64,000 nucleotides of DNA, from contig JAFKGE010000023.1 in NCBI GenBank assembly GCA_017307865.1, positions 1-64,000 on the forward strand, in the 5' to 3' direction. Each line of letters begins with the position of its first letter. Within the stretch, counting starts at the first letter, position 1. Below, piece after piece: positions 7,828 through 14,929 of this stretch. The notes below the pieces were generated by a model. It worked only from the letters and a program-made list of their open reading frames with translations. It ran no database searches and was not told the origin of the DNA. The DNA is from Burkholderiales bacterium. GTDB lineage: Bacteria; Pseudomonadota; Gammaproteobacteria; Burkholderiales; Burkholderiaceae_C. The position numbers and the translations under genes are program-made.

Positions 7828-7852
7828 GCGCAAGCAGCTATTGAATTGATAG
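7828..7852 (-). repeat. Short dispersed repeat
   Basis: The minus strand reads CTATCAATTCAATAGCTGCT followed by TGCGC. The AATAGCTGCTTGCGC core recurs in several intergenic regions of this window. It lies in the 208-bp gap between the decayed toxin gene and the enoyl-CoA hydratase gene. Confidence 0.7.
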
Positions 7853-7898
7853 TTTTCCTGGGCCAACGCACGCGCCTGCCTGACGAGGTGAATCTGCC

Positions 7899-8708
7899 AT
7901 GACTGCATCCGATCCCATCCCATCTTCTGACGCCCTGGTGCTGCACAGCGCCGACGCCCGCGGCGTGCACGTGCTCACGCTCAACCAGCCCAAGGCCTTC
8001 AACGTGCTCAGCGAGGCGGTGCTGACCGAGTTGCAGCACCGGCTCGACCGCATCGCCGCCGACCCGTCGGCGCGCGTGCTGGTGATCGCCGCCGAAGGCC
8101 GGGCCTTTTGCGCCGGGCATGACCTGAAGCAGATGAAGGCCAACCCGCGGCTGGACTACTACCAGCAGCTGTTCGGCCAGTGCAGCCGGATGATGGTGTC
8201 GCTGCTGAAGCTGCCGATCCCGGTGATCGCGCGCGTGCAGGGCGTGGCCGCCGCCGCGGGCTGCCAACTGGTGGCGCAGTGCGACCTGGCGGTGGCCGCC
8301 GAGGGCGTGCGCTTTGGCGTCAACGGCATCGACGTGGGCCTGTTTTGCGGCACGCCCAGCGTGCCCCTGGTGCGCAACATGCAGCCCAAGCAGGCGATGG
8401 AGATGCTGCTGACGGGCGGTTTCATCACCGCGGCCGAGGCGCGCGCGCGCGGCCTGATCAACCGCGTGGTGGTGCCCGAGCAGCTGGACGCCGCCGTCGA
8501 GGACATGGTGCAGGCCATCCTGTCCAAGCCGCGCGCGGCGATCGCCATCGGCAAGGAGCTGTTCTACCGGCAGCGCGAGCTGGGCATCGAGGCGGCCTAC
8601 CAGCTGGCCAACCAGAGCATGGCCTGCAACATGATGTACGACGTGGCGCAGGAGGGCGTGCAGGCCTTCATCGACAAGCGGGAGCCCGCGTGGCGCAAGG
8701 CGGGGTGA
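7899..8708 (+). CDS. Enoyl-CoA hydratase/isomerase family protein
   Basis: A 269-residue crotonase-fold protein, probably hydrating trans-2-enoyl-CoA in beta-oxidation. The oxyanion-hole segments are EGRAFCAGHDLKQM and VQGVAAAAGCQLVAQCDLAVA; the second active-site segment is FGVNGIDVGLFCGTP, where the usual acidic residue pattern is altered, as in the ECHDC3-like branch. The start ATG at 7899 has no strong ribosome-binding site, only GACGAGG some distance upstream. The stop overlaps the GTG start of the mscS-like gene. Exact substrate is unknown; nearby ETF and acyl-CoA dehydrogenase genes support a role in CoA-ester catabolism. Confidence 0.88.
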   Translation: MTASDPIPSSDALVLHSADARGVHVLTLNQPKAFNVLSEAVLTELQHRLDRIAADPSARVLVIAAEGRAFCAGHDLKQMKANPRLDYYQQLFGQCSRMMVSLLKLPIPVIARVQGVAAAAGCQLVAQCDLAVAAEGVRFGVNGIDVGLFCGTPSVPLVRNMQPKQAMEMLLTGGFITAAEARARGLINRVVVPEQLDAAVEDMVQAILSKPRAAIAIGKELFYRQRELGIEAAYQLANQSMACNMMYDVAQEGVQAFIDKREPAWRKAG

Positions 8709-10033
8709 CGTCCTGGCTGGCCGGCTGGGACACCCAGCGCAGCCTGCGCATCGACGACTGGGGCGCCTGGTGGGCGGCGGTCACCCGCCCGCTGGCCCTG
8801 GGCGAGTTCGCGGCCATCGTGGTCACCGGCCTGTTGGCCTGGGGGTTGACGGCGCGGCTGCAGCGCAAGTGGGTCGGCGCGGGTGGTCAGCCCGGCATCG
8901 TGCTGGGCCAGCGCGGAGTCGACGGCGTGCTGTTTCCGCTGCTGTGGCTGGGCCTGGCCTGGTGCGCGCGCCTGGTCTGGCTGCGCTGGGACGACCATGC
9001 GCCGCTGATGCGCCTGGCGCTGCCGATGCTGCTGGCGCTGGCGGTGATTCGCATCGGGGTCAAGGTGCTGCAGGCGGCGTTTCCCGATGCGCGCGGGGTG
9101 CGCGTGCTGGAGCGCAGCATTTCCTGGCTGGTGTGGGCCGTGTGGGTGCTGTGGGTGATCGGCCTGCTGCCGGTGGTGCTGCAGGAGGCCAGCGACATCA
9201 GCTGGAAAGTGGGCAGCGCCACGCTCACGCTGCGCAAGCTGATCGAAGGGGTGATCAACGTCGGCATCGCCCTGCTGCTGGCCTTGTGGCTGTCGTCGGC
9301 GCTGGAGGCGCGCCTGCTGCGCTCGGCCCACGGCAGCGAGCTGTCGTTGCGCAAGATGATCGCCAACGCCTTGCGTGCGGTGCTGGTCTCGGTAGCCGTG
9401 CTGCTGGCCCTGTCGGCCGTCGGCATCGACGTGACCACGCTGTCGGTGCTGGGCGGCGCCATCGGCGTGGGCATCGGCCTGGGGCTGCAAAAGCTGGCGG
9501 CCAACTACGTGTCGGGCTTCGTGGTGCTGGCCGAGCGTGCGCTGCGCATCGGCGACCAGGTGCGCGTCGATGGCTTCGAGGGACGCATCACCGACATTCG
9601 CGCGCGCTACACGGTGATTCGCAACGGGTCCGGCAGCGAGTCGGTGGTGCCCAACGAGACGATGGTGACGCAGCGCGTCGAGAACCTGTCGCTGGCCGAC
9701 CGGCGCGTGTGGCAGTCCACGGTGGTCGGCGTCGAGTACGGCTGCGACGTCGATCGGGTGCAGCGTCTGCTGCGCGAGGCGGCGCTGTCCAGCCAGCGCG
9801 TGCTGCGCGAGCCGCCGCCCTTCGTGGGCCTGTCGGCCTTCGGCGCGGATTCGCTGGAGTTCACCGTCGGCTACTGGATGAACGAGCCCGAGTCGGGCAG
9901 CCTGGGCCTGCGCTCGGAGGTCAACCTGGCCATCCTGCAGGCGCTGCGCGCCAACGGCATCGACATTCCCTTCCCGCAGCGGGTGGTGCACCAGGCCGTG
10001 GCGCCGGGCCCGGCGCCGGCCGCGCCGGCGTGA
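8705..10033 (+). CDS. MscS-family mechanosensitive ion channel
   Basis: A 442-residue inner-membrane protein that should open under membrane tension to release solutes during osmotic downshock. It has about five hydrophobic segments. The last pore-lining helix is rich in Gly and Ala ([20 protein letters not shown]), followed by the MscS beta domain [19 protein letters not shown] and [20 protein letters not shown]. The GTG start at 8705 overlaps the preceding stop (GTGA) and follows AAGGCGGG. At 442 residues it is longer than E. coli MscS because of extra N-terminal membrane segments. Co-translation with an enoyl-CoA hydratase gene is unexplained. Confidence 0.92.
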   Translation: MTSWLAGWDTQRSLRIDDWGAWWAAVTRPLALGEFAAIVVTGLLAWGLTARLQRKWVGAGGQPGIVLGQRGVDGVLFPLLWLGLAWCARLVWLRWDDHAPLMRLALPMLLALAVIRIGVKVLQAAFPDARGVRVLERSISWLVWAVWVLWVIGLLPVVLQEASDISWKVGSATLTLRKLIEGVINVGIALLLALWLSSALEARLLRSAHGSELSLRKMIANALRAVLVSVAVLLALSAVGIDVTTLSVLGGAIGVGIGLGLQKLAANYVSGFVVLAERALRIGDQVRVDGFEGRITDIRARYTVIRNGSGSESVVPNETMVTQRVENLSLADRRVWQSTVVGVEYGCDVDRVQRLLREAALSSQRVLREPPPFVGLSAFGADSLEFTVGYWMNEPESGSLGLRSEVNLAILQALRANGIDIPFPQRVVHQAVAPGPAPAAPA

Positions 10034-10040
10034 ACAAAAA

Positions 10041-10052
10041 GAACGATCGTTC
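10041..10052. promoter_or_regulatory. Palindrome GAACGATCGTTC upstream of etfB, probable TetR-type operator
   Basis: A perfect 12-bp palindrome lies 121 bp before the etfB start and 42 bp before a possible -10 (TAAAAT, 10094-10099). It resembles the operator that I recall for TetR-family regulators of fatty-acid degradation (FadP type) in Betaproteobacteria. The regulator gene is not in this window. Confidence 0.5.
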
Positions 10053-10172
10053 ATTGGTACCCATGGGCGACAGGCGCGGGGCGGGCGCTCCACTAAAATG
10101 CTTCGTGATTCCCGCCGCCGGCTGGCCGGCGCGGCGGCCCGATTTTTGCCATTCTTCAACAGGAGATTCCAG

Positions 10173-10922
10173 ATGAAAGCACTCGTCGCGGTCAAGCGCG
10201 TGGTGGACTACAACGTCAAGGTGCGCGTCAAGGGCGACGGCACCGGGGTGGACATTGCCAACGTCAAGATGAGCATGAACCCCTTCGACGAGATCGCCGT
10301 CGAAGAGGCCGTGCGCCTGAAGGAAAAGGGCGCCGTCAGCGAGATCGTCGCCGTCTCCTGCGGCGTGGCGCAGTGCCAGGAAACGCTGCGCACCGCCATG
10401 GCCATCGGCGCCGACCGCGCCATCCTGGTCGAGACCGCCGAGGAGCTGCAGCCGCTGGCCGTGGCCAAGCTGCTCAAGGCCCTGCTCGACAAGGAGCAGG
10501 CGGGTCTGGTGATCCTGGGCAAGCAGGCCATCGACGACGACGCCAACCAGACCGGCCAGATGCTGGCCGCGCTGGCCGACCTGCCGCAGGCCACCTTCGC
10601 CAGCAAGGTCGAGATCGAGGGCGACAAGGCCAAGGTCACGCGCGAGGTCGACGGCGGCCTGGAGACCATCGCCATCAGCCTGCCCGCGGTGGTGACCACC
10701 GACCTGCGCCTGAACGAGCCGCGCTATGTCACGCTGCCCAACATCATGAAGGCCAAGAAAAAGCCGCTGGACACCGTCAAGCCCGAGGACCTGGGCGTCG
10801 ACGTCAAGCCGCGCCTGAAGACCCTGAAGGTGTCCGAGCCGCCCAAGCGCGGTGCCGGCATCAAGGTGCCCGACGTGGCCACGCTGGTGGACAAGCTCAA
10901 GAACGAGGCGAAAGTCATCTAA
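10173..10922 (+). CDS. etfB: Electron transfer flavoprotein subunit beta
   Basis: A 249-residue subunit, the usual family length, which with EtfA forms the soluble FAD/AMP heterodimer that carries electrons from acyl-CoA dehydrogenases to ETF-ubiquinone oxidoreductase. The N-terminus [20 protein letters not shown] and the signature region [20 protein letters not shown] are typical. The ATG at 10173 is preceded by AGGAGA (10161-10166). A palindromic possible operator lies upstream at 10041. etfA follows after 36 bp, and a strong terminator closes the pair. Confidence 0.97.
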   Translation: MKALVAVKRVVDYNVKVRVKGDGTGVDIANVKMSMNPFDEIAVEEAVRLKEKGAVSEIVAVSCGVAQCQETLRTAMAIGADRAILVETAEELQPLAVAKLLKALLDKEQAGLVILGKQAIDDDANQTGQMLAALADLPQATFASKVEIEGDKAKVTREVDGGLETIAISLPAVVTTDLRLNEPRYVTLPNIMKAKKKPLDTVKPEDLGVDVKPRLKTLKVSEPPKRGAGIKVPDVATLVDKLKNEAKVI

Positions 10923-10958
10923 GCGCCGACATCGAACCCATACCGAGGACCAGATTTC

Positions 10959-11891
10959 ATGACCGCACTCGTCATTGCCGAACACGACAACGCCGCCATC
11001 AAGGGCGCCACCCTCAACACCGTCACCGCGGCCAAGGCCTGCGGCGGCGACGTCCACGTGCTGGTGGCCGGCCACAACGCCGGCGCCGCCGCCCAGGCCG
11101 CCGCGCAGATCGCCGGCGTGGCCAAGGTGCTGCACGCCGACGCCGAAGGCCTGGCCCATGGGCTGGCCGAGAACGTCGCCGCCCAGGTGCTGGCGCTGGC
11201 CGGCAACTACAGCCACATCCTGTTTCCGGCCACCGCCGCCGGCAAGAACGTGGCCCCGCGCGTGGCCGCCAAGCTGGACGTGGCGCAGATCAGCGACATC
11301 ACCCAGGTCGACAGTCCCGACACCTTCGAGCGCCCGATCTACGCCGGCAACGCCATTGCCACCGTGCAGTCGCAGGACGCCACCAAGGTGATCACCGTGC
11401 GCAGCACCGGCTTCGACGCCGCCGCCGCGACGGGCGGCAGCGCCGCCGTCGAGACCGTGGCCGCGGTGGCCGACAGCGGCAAGTCGAGCTTTGTCGGCGC
11501 CGAGCTGGCCAAGAGCGACCGGCCCGAGCTGACGGCCGCCAAGATCATCGTCTCGGGTGGCCGCGCCTTGGGCAGCAAGGAAAAGTTCGACGAAGTCATG
11601 ACCCCGCTGGCCGACAAGCTGGGCGCCGCCATCGGTGCCAGCCGCGCCGCGGTGGACGCGGGCTACGCCGCCAACGACCTGCAGGTCGGCCAGACCGGCA
11701 AGATCGTCGCGCCGCAGCTGTATGTGGCCTGCGGCATCTCGGGCGCCATCCAGCACCTGGCCGGCATGAAGGACAGCAAGGTCATCGTCGCCATCAACAA
11801 GGACGAGGAGGCGCCGATCTTCAGCGTGGCCGACTACGGGCTGGTGGCCGACCTGTTCGTGGCGGTGCCGGAACTGGTCAAGGCGCTGTGA
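10959..11891 (+). CDS. etfA: Electron transfer flavoprotein subunit alpha
   Basis: A 310-residue subunit, the standard length. The C-terminal FAD-binding domain shows [39 protein letters not shown] and [20 protein letters not shown]. It pairs with the EtfB encoded just upstream. CGAGGACC lies before the start. The gene is followed within 32 bp by a well-formed Rho-independent terminator, so etfBA is a two-gene unit separated from the acyl-CoA dehydrogenase gene that it presumably serves. Confidence 0.97.
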   Translation: MTALVIAEHDNAAIKGATLNTVTAAKACGGDVHVLVAGHNAGAAAQAAAQIAGVAKVLHADAEGLAHGLAENVAAQVLALAGNYSHILFPATAAGKNVAPRVAAKLDVAQISDITQVDSPDTFERPIYAGNAIATVQSQDATKVITVRSTGFDAAAATGGSAAVETVAAVADSGKSSFVGAELAKSDRPELTAAKIIVSGGRALGSKEKFDEVMTPLADKLGAAIGASRAAVDAGYAANDLQVGQTGKIVAPQLYVACGISGAIQHLAGMKDSKVIVAINKDEEAPIFSVADYGLVADLFVAVPELVKAL

Positions 11892-11923
11892 CGCTTCTGC
11901 ACGCATGAAGCACTGAGCTTCCC

Positions 11924-11956
11924 GGGGCATCGCGCGCGGTGCCCCTTTTGTTTTTT
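11924..11956 (+). terminator. Rho-independent terminator after etfA
   Basis: A 9-bp stem (GGGGCATCG, with one G-T pair, loop CGCG, then CGGTGCCCC) spans 11924-11945 and is followed directly by TTTTGTTTTTT. Confidence 0.92.
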
Positions 11957-11999
11957 GCCGCGCCCGCGCGCGCAAGCTTCGACATTCGAGGAGATGGCC

Positions 12000-13817
12000 A
12001 TGAGCTACACCGCCCCCGTCAAGGATTTCCTGTTCAACATCGAGCATCTCGCCCGCATCGATGAAATCGCCAAGCTGCCCGGTTTCGAGGACGCCGGCCT
12101 GGAGACGGCGCAGGCCGTGCTGCAGGAATGCGCGCGCTTCAACGAGCAGGTGGTGGCGCCGCTGAACTTCGAGGCCGACAAGGCGCCGTCCCGCCATTCG
12201 GGCACCAGCGTGACCACCAGCCAGGGCTTCAAGGAGGCGTACCGGCAGTATGCCGAAGGCGGCTGGCAGGGCCTGCAGCACCCGGCGGAAGAGGGCGGCC
12301 AGGGCCTGCCCAAGACCATCGCCGCGGCCTGCGTGGAGATGCTCAACTCGGCCAACCTGTCGTTCGCGCTGTGCCCGCTGCTGACCGACGGCGCCATCGA
12401 GGCCCTGCTGACCGCCGGCAGCGACCAGCTCAAGGCCACCTACCTCGAAAAGCTGGTGTCCGGCCAATGGACCGGCACCATGAACCTGACCGAGCCGCAG
12501 GCGGGCAGCGACCTGGCGGCGGTGCGCACGCGCGCCGAGCCGCAGGCCGACGGCACCTACAAGATCTTCGGCACCAAGATCTTCATCACCTACGGCGAGC
12601 ACGACATGGCCGAGAACATCGTGCACCTGGTGCTGGCCCGCGTGCAGGGCGCGCCCGAGGGGGTCAAGGGCATCAGCCTGTTCGTGGTGCCCAAGTTCAT
12701 GGTGAAGGGTGACGGCAGCCTGGGTGAGCGCAACGACGTCTACTGCGTCAGCATCGAGCACAAGCTGGGCATCAAGGCCAGCCCGACGGCGGTGCTGCAG
12801 TACGGTGATGGCACGGCGGCGATGTGCAAGAACGGCGCCGGGCCCGGCGCCGTGGGCTACCTGGTGGGCGAGGAGAACCGCGGCCTCGAATACATGTTCA
12901 TCATGATGAACGCCGCGCGCTACGGCGTCGGCGTGCAAGGCATCGCGGTGGCCGAGCGCGCCTATCAGAAGGCGGTGGCCTACGCGAAGGAGCGCGTGCA
13001 GAGCCGCCCGGTGGATGGCAGCACCAAGGGCGCCGCCACCATCATTCATCACCCCGACGTGCGCCGCATGCTGATGACCATGCGCGCGCTGACCGAGGGC
13101 TGCCGCGCCACGGCCAGTGCGGCGGCCGCTGCCTACGATGCCGCGCACCACGACCCCGATCCGCGCGTGCGCCAGCAAAACCAGGCCTTCTATGAATTCC
13201 TGGTGCCGCTGGTCAAGGGCTACGGCACCGAGATGAGCGTGGAAGCGACCAGCCTGGGCGTGCAGGTGCACGGCGGCATGGGCTTCATCGAGGAAACGGG
13301 CGCGGCGCAGTACTACCGCGACGCCCGCATCCTGCCGATCTACGAAGGTACCACCGCCATCCAGGCCAACGACCTGGTCGGGCGCAAGACCGCGCGCGAC
13401 GGCGGGCGCGTGGCCAAGGGCGTGGCCGAGCAGGTCGAGCTGACCGAAAAGCGCCTGGCCGGCGGCAGTGCCGACGCCAAGGCCGTGGCCCGTCACCTGC
13501 ATGCCGCGCGCCGCGCCTTTGGCGATGCGGTGGACTGCATCGACGCCAACGCCAAGGCGCACCCCAACGCGGCTTATGCCGGCAGCGTGCCCTACCTGAT
13601 GCTGGCGGGCAACCTGGTGGCCGGCTGGCAACTGGGCCGCGCCCTGCTGGCGGCCGAAGAACAATTGGCCCAAGGCAAGGACGCCGCCTTCATGCAGGCC
13701 AAGATCGTCACCGCGCGCTTCTACGCCGAGCACATCCTGCCGCGCACCCTGGCGCTGCGCGATGCCATCGTCGATGGCGCGGGCAGCGCCCTGGCGCTGG
13801 CACCGGATGCCTTTTGA
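12000..13817 (+). CDS. Acyl-CoA dehydrogenase, large (about 600-residue) type
   Basis: A 605-residue FAD enzyme that oxidises an acyl-CoA to the 2-enoyl-CoA and passes electrons to ETF. The length and a C-terminal extension of about 130 residues match the DmdC/long acyl-CoA dehydrogenase group. Visible motifs are MNLTEPQAGSDLAAVRTRAE in the middle domain, QVHGGMGFIEETGAAQYYRD, and ARILPIYEGTTAIQANDLVG, which holds the likely catalytic Glu. GAGGAG (11988-11993) supports ATG 12000 rather than ATG 11994, which it would abut. The specific substrate is unknown. Position after etfBA supports direct electron transfer to that ETF. Confidence 0.92.
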   Translation: MSYTAPVKDFLFNIEHLARIDEIAKLPGFEDAGLETAQAVLQECARFNEQVVAPLNFEADKAPSRHSGTSVTTSQGFKEAYRQYAEGGWQGLQHPAEEGGQGLPKTIAAACVEMLNSANLSFALCPLLTDGAIEALLTAGSDQLKATYLEKLVSGQWTGTMNLTEPQAGSDLAAVRTRAEPQADGTYKIFGTKIFITYGEHDMAENIVHLVLARVQGAPEGVKGISLFVVPKFMVKGDGSLGERNDVYCVSIEHKLGIKASPTAVLQYGDGTAAMCKNGAGPGAVGYLVGEENRGLEYMFIMMNAARYGVGVQGIAVAERAYQKAVAYAKERVQSRPVDGSTKGAATIIHHPDVRRMLMTMRALTEGCRATASAAAAAYDAAHHDPDPRVRQQNQAFYEFLVPLVKGYGTEMSVEATSLGVQVHGGMGFIEETGAAQYYRDARILPIYEGTTAIQANDLVGRKTARDGGRVAKGVAEQVELTEKRLAGGSADAKAVARHLHAARRAFGDAVDCIDANAKAHPNAAYAGSVPYLMLAGNLVAGWQLGRALLAAEEQLAQGKDAAFMQAKIVTARFYAEHILPRTLALRDAIVDGAGSALALAPDAF

Positions 13818-13840
13818 TCGCTCGCTGGATCGTTTGCTTC

Positions 13841-13893
13841 GATAACGATAGCTGCTGGCGCGCACTGGATGGGCGCCAGAGGCATATTTGACC
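13841..13893 (+). repeat. Short dispersed repeat, long form
   Basis: Begins GATAACGATAGCTGCTGGCG and continues to GGGCGCCAGAGGCATATTTG. Both ends are shared with the copy at 56595-56650, which shows that the repeat has a left (GATAGCT-GCGC) and a right (GCGCCAGAGGC-ATTTGA) part. It fills the gap before the nitronate monooxygenase gene. Confidence 0.72.
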
Positions 13894-13911
13894 CATATTT
13901 TGCTGTTCACC

Positions 13912-14874
13912 ATGTCCCAACTCCCGCCCGTGCTGCAAAGGCAGACCTTCCCGGTCATCGGCTCGCCGCTGTTCATCATCAGCAACCCCAAGCTGGTCAT
14001 TGCGCAATGCACGGCGGGTGTCATCGGCGCCATGCCGGCGCTCAACGCCCGGCCGGCCGAGCAGCTGGACGAATGGCTGGCCGAGATCACAGAGGCGCTG
14101 GCGGCTTGGGACAAGACCCACCCCGAGCAGCCCGCCGCGCCCTATGCCATCAACCAGATCGTGCACAAGAGCAACGACCGGCTGGAGCACGACATGGCGG
14201 TGTGCGCCAAGTACAAGGTGCCGGTCGTCATCACCAGCCTGGGTGCGCGCGAGGACGTGAATGCGGCCGTGCACGGCTGGGGTGGCGTGGTGCTGCACGA
14301 CATCATCAACAACCGCTTTGCGCGCAAGGCGGTGGAGAAGGGCGCCGACGGCCTGATCGCCGTGGCGGCGGGCGCGGGCGGCCACGCCGGCACCAGGAGC
14401 CCGTTTGCGCTGGTGCAGGAAATCCGCGAATGGTTCGACGGACCCATCGCGCTGTCGGGCGCCATCGCCAACGGCGGCGCCATCCTGGCGGCGCAGGCCA
14501 TGGGCGCGGACTTCGCCTACATCGGCACCGCCTTCATCGCCACCGAGGAGGCGCGCGCGGTCGAGAGCTACAAGCAGGCCATCGTGGCCGGCACCTCGGA
14601 CGACATCGTCTACAGCAACCTGTTCACCGGCGTGCACGGCAACTATCTGGCGCCCTCCATCCGCGCCGCCGGGCTGGACCCGGAAAACCTGCCGGTGAGC
14701 GACCCCAGCACGATGAACTTCGGCGGTGGCGCCGCCGCCAAGGCCTGGAAGGACATCTGGGGCAGCGGCCAAGGCATCGGCGCCGTCAAGGCCATCGAGC
14801 CGGCGGCGGCACTGATCGGCCGCCTGCGCGCCGAGTACGAGGCGGCGCGCCGGCGCCTGCTGGCGCGGGCCTGA
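13912..14874 (+). CDS. Nitronate monooxygenase family protein (2-nitropropane dioxygenase-like)
   Basis: A 320-residue FMN enzyme of TIM-barrel fold that oxidises nitronates to carbonyl compounds and nitrite; some relatives have other or unknown flavin-dependent roles. The N-terminus reads VIGSPLFIISNPKLV, followed by the phosphate-binding AAGAGGHAGTRSPFAL and the barrel-closing GAIANGGAILAAQAMGADFA. The ATG at 13912 gives the usual family start; an upstream TTG at 13888 would place the first codons in the repeat. The gene converges on cphA, with GC-rich palindromes between the two stops. Confidence 0.88.
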   Translation: MSQLPPVLQRQTFPVIGSPLFIISNPKLVIAQCTAGVIGAMPALNARPAEQLDEWLAEITEALAAWDKTHPEQPAAPYAINQIVHKSNDRLEHDMAVCAKYKVPVVITSLGAREDVNAAVHGWGGVVLHDIINNRFARKAVEKGADGLIAVAAGAGGHAGTRSPFALVQEIREWFDGPIALSGAIANGGAILAAQAMGADFAYIGTAFIATEEARAVESYKQAIVAGTSDDIVYSNLFTGVHGNYLAPSIRAAGLDPENLPVSDPSTMNFGGGAAAKAWKDIWGSGQGIGAVKAIEPAAALIGRLRAEYEAARRRLLARA

Positions 14875-14884
14875 CTCGGCGGCG

Positions 14885-14923
14885 CCCGATCCGGATCGGG
14901 TGGCGGAGCGGCCGCGCGGCCGC
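14885..14923. other. Two perfect 16-bp palindromes between convergent genes
   Basis: CCCGATCCGGATCGGG (14885-14900) and GCGGCCGCGCGGCCGC (14908-14923) lie side by side in the 55-bp gap between the nitronate monooxygenase and cphA stops. They could form hairpins and reduce read-through in both directions. No T-run follows either, so intrinsic termination is not proved. Confidence 0.6.
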
Positions 14924-14929
14924 GTCGCA

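Noticed and set aside
9921-14114. A long minus-strand open frame opposite etfBA and the acyl-CoA dehydrogenase
   Set aside because: Composition is that of an antisense shadow, and the plus strand holds well-recognised genes throughout.
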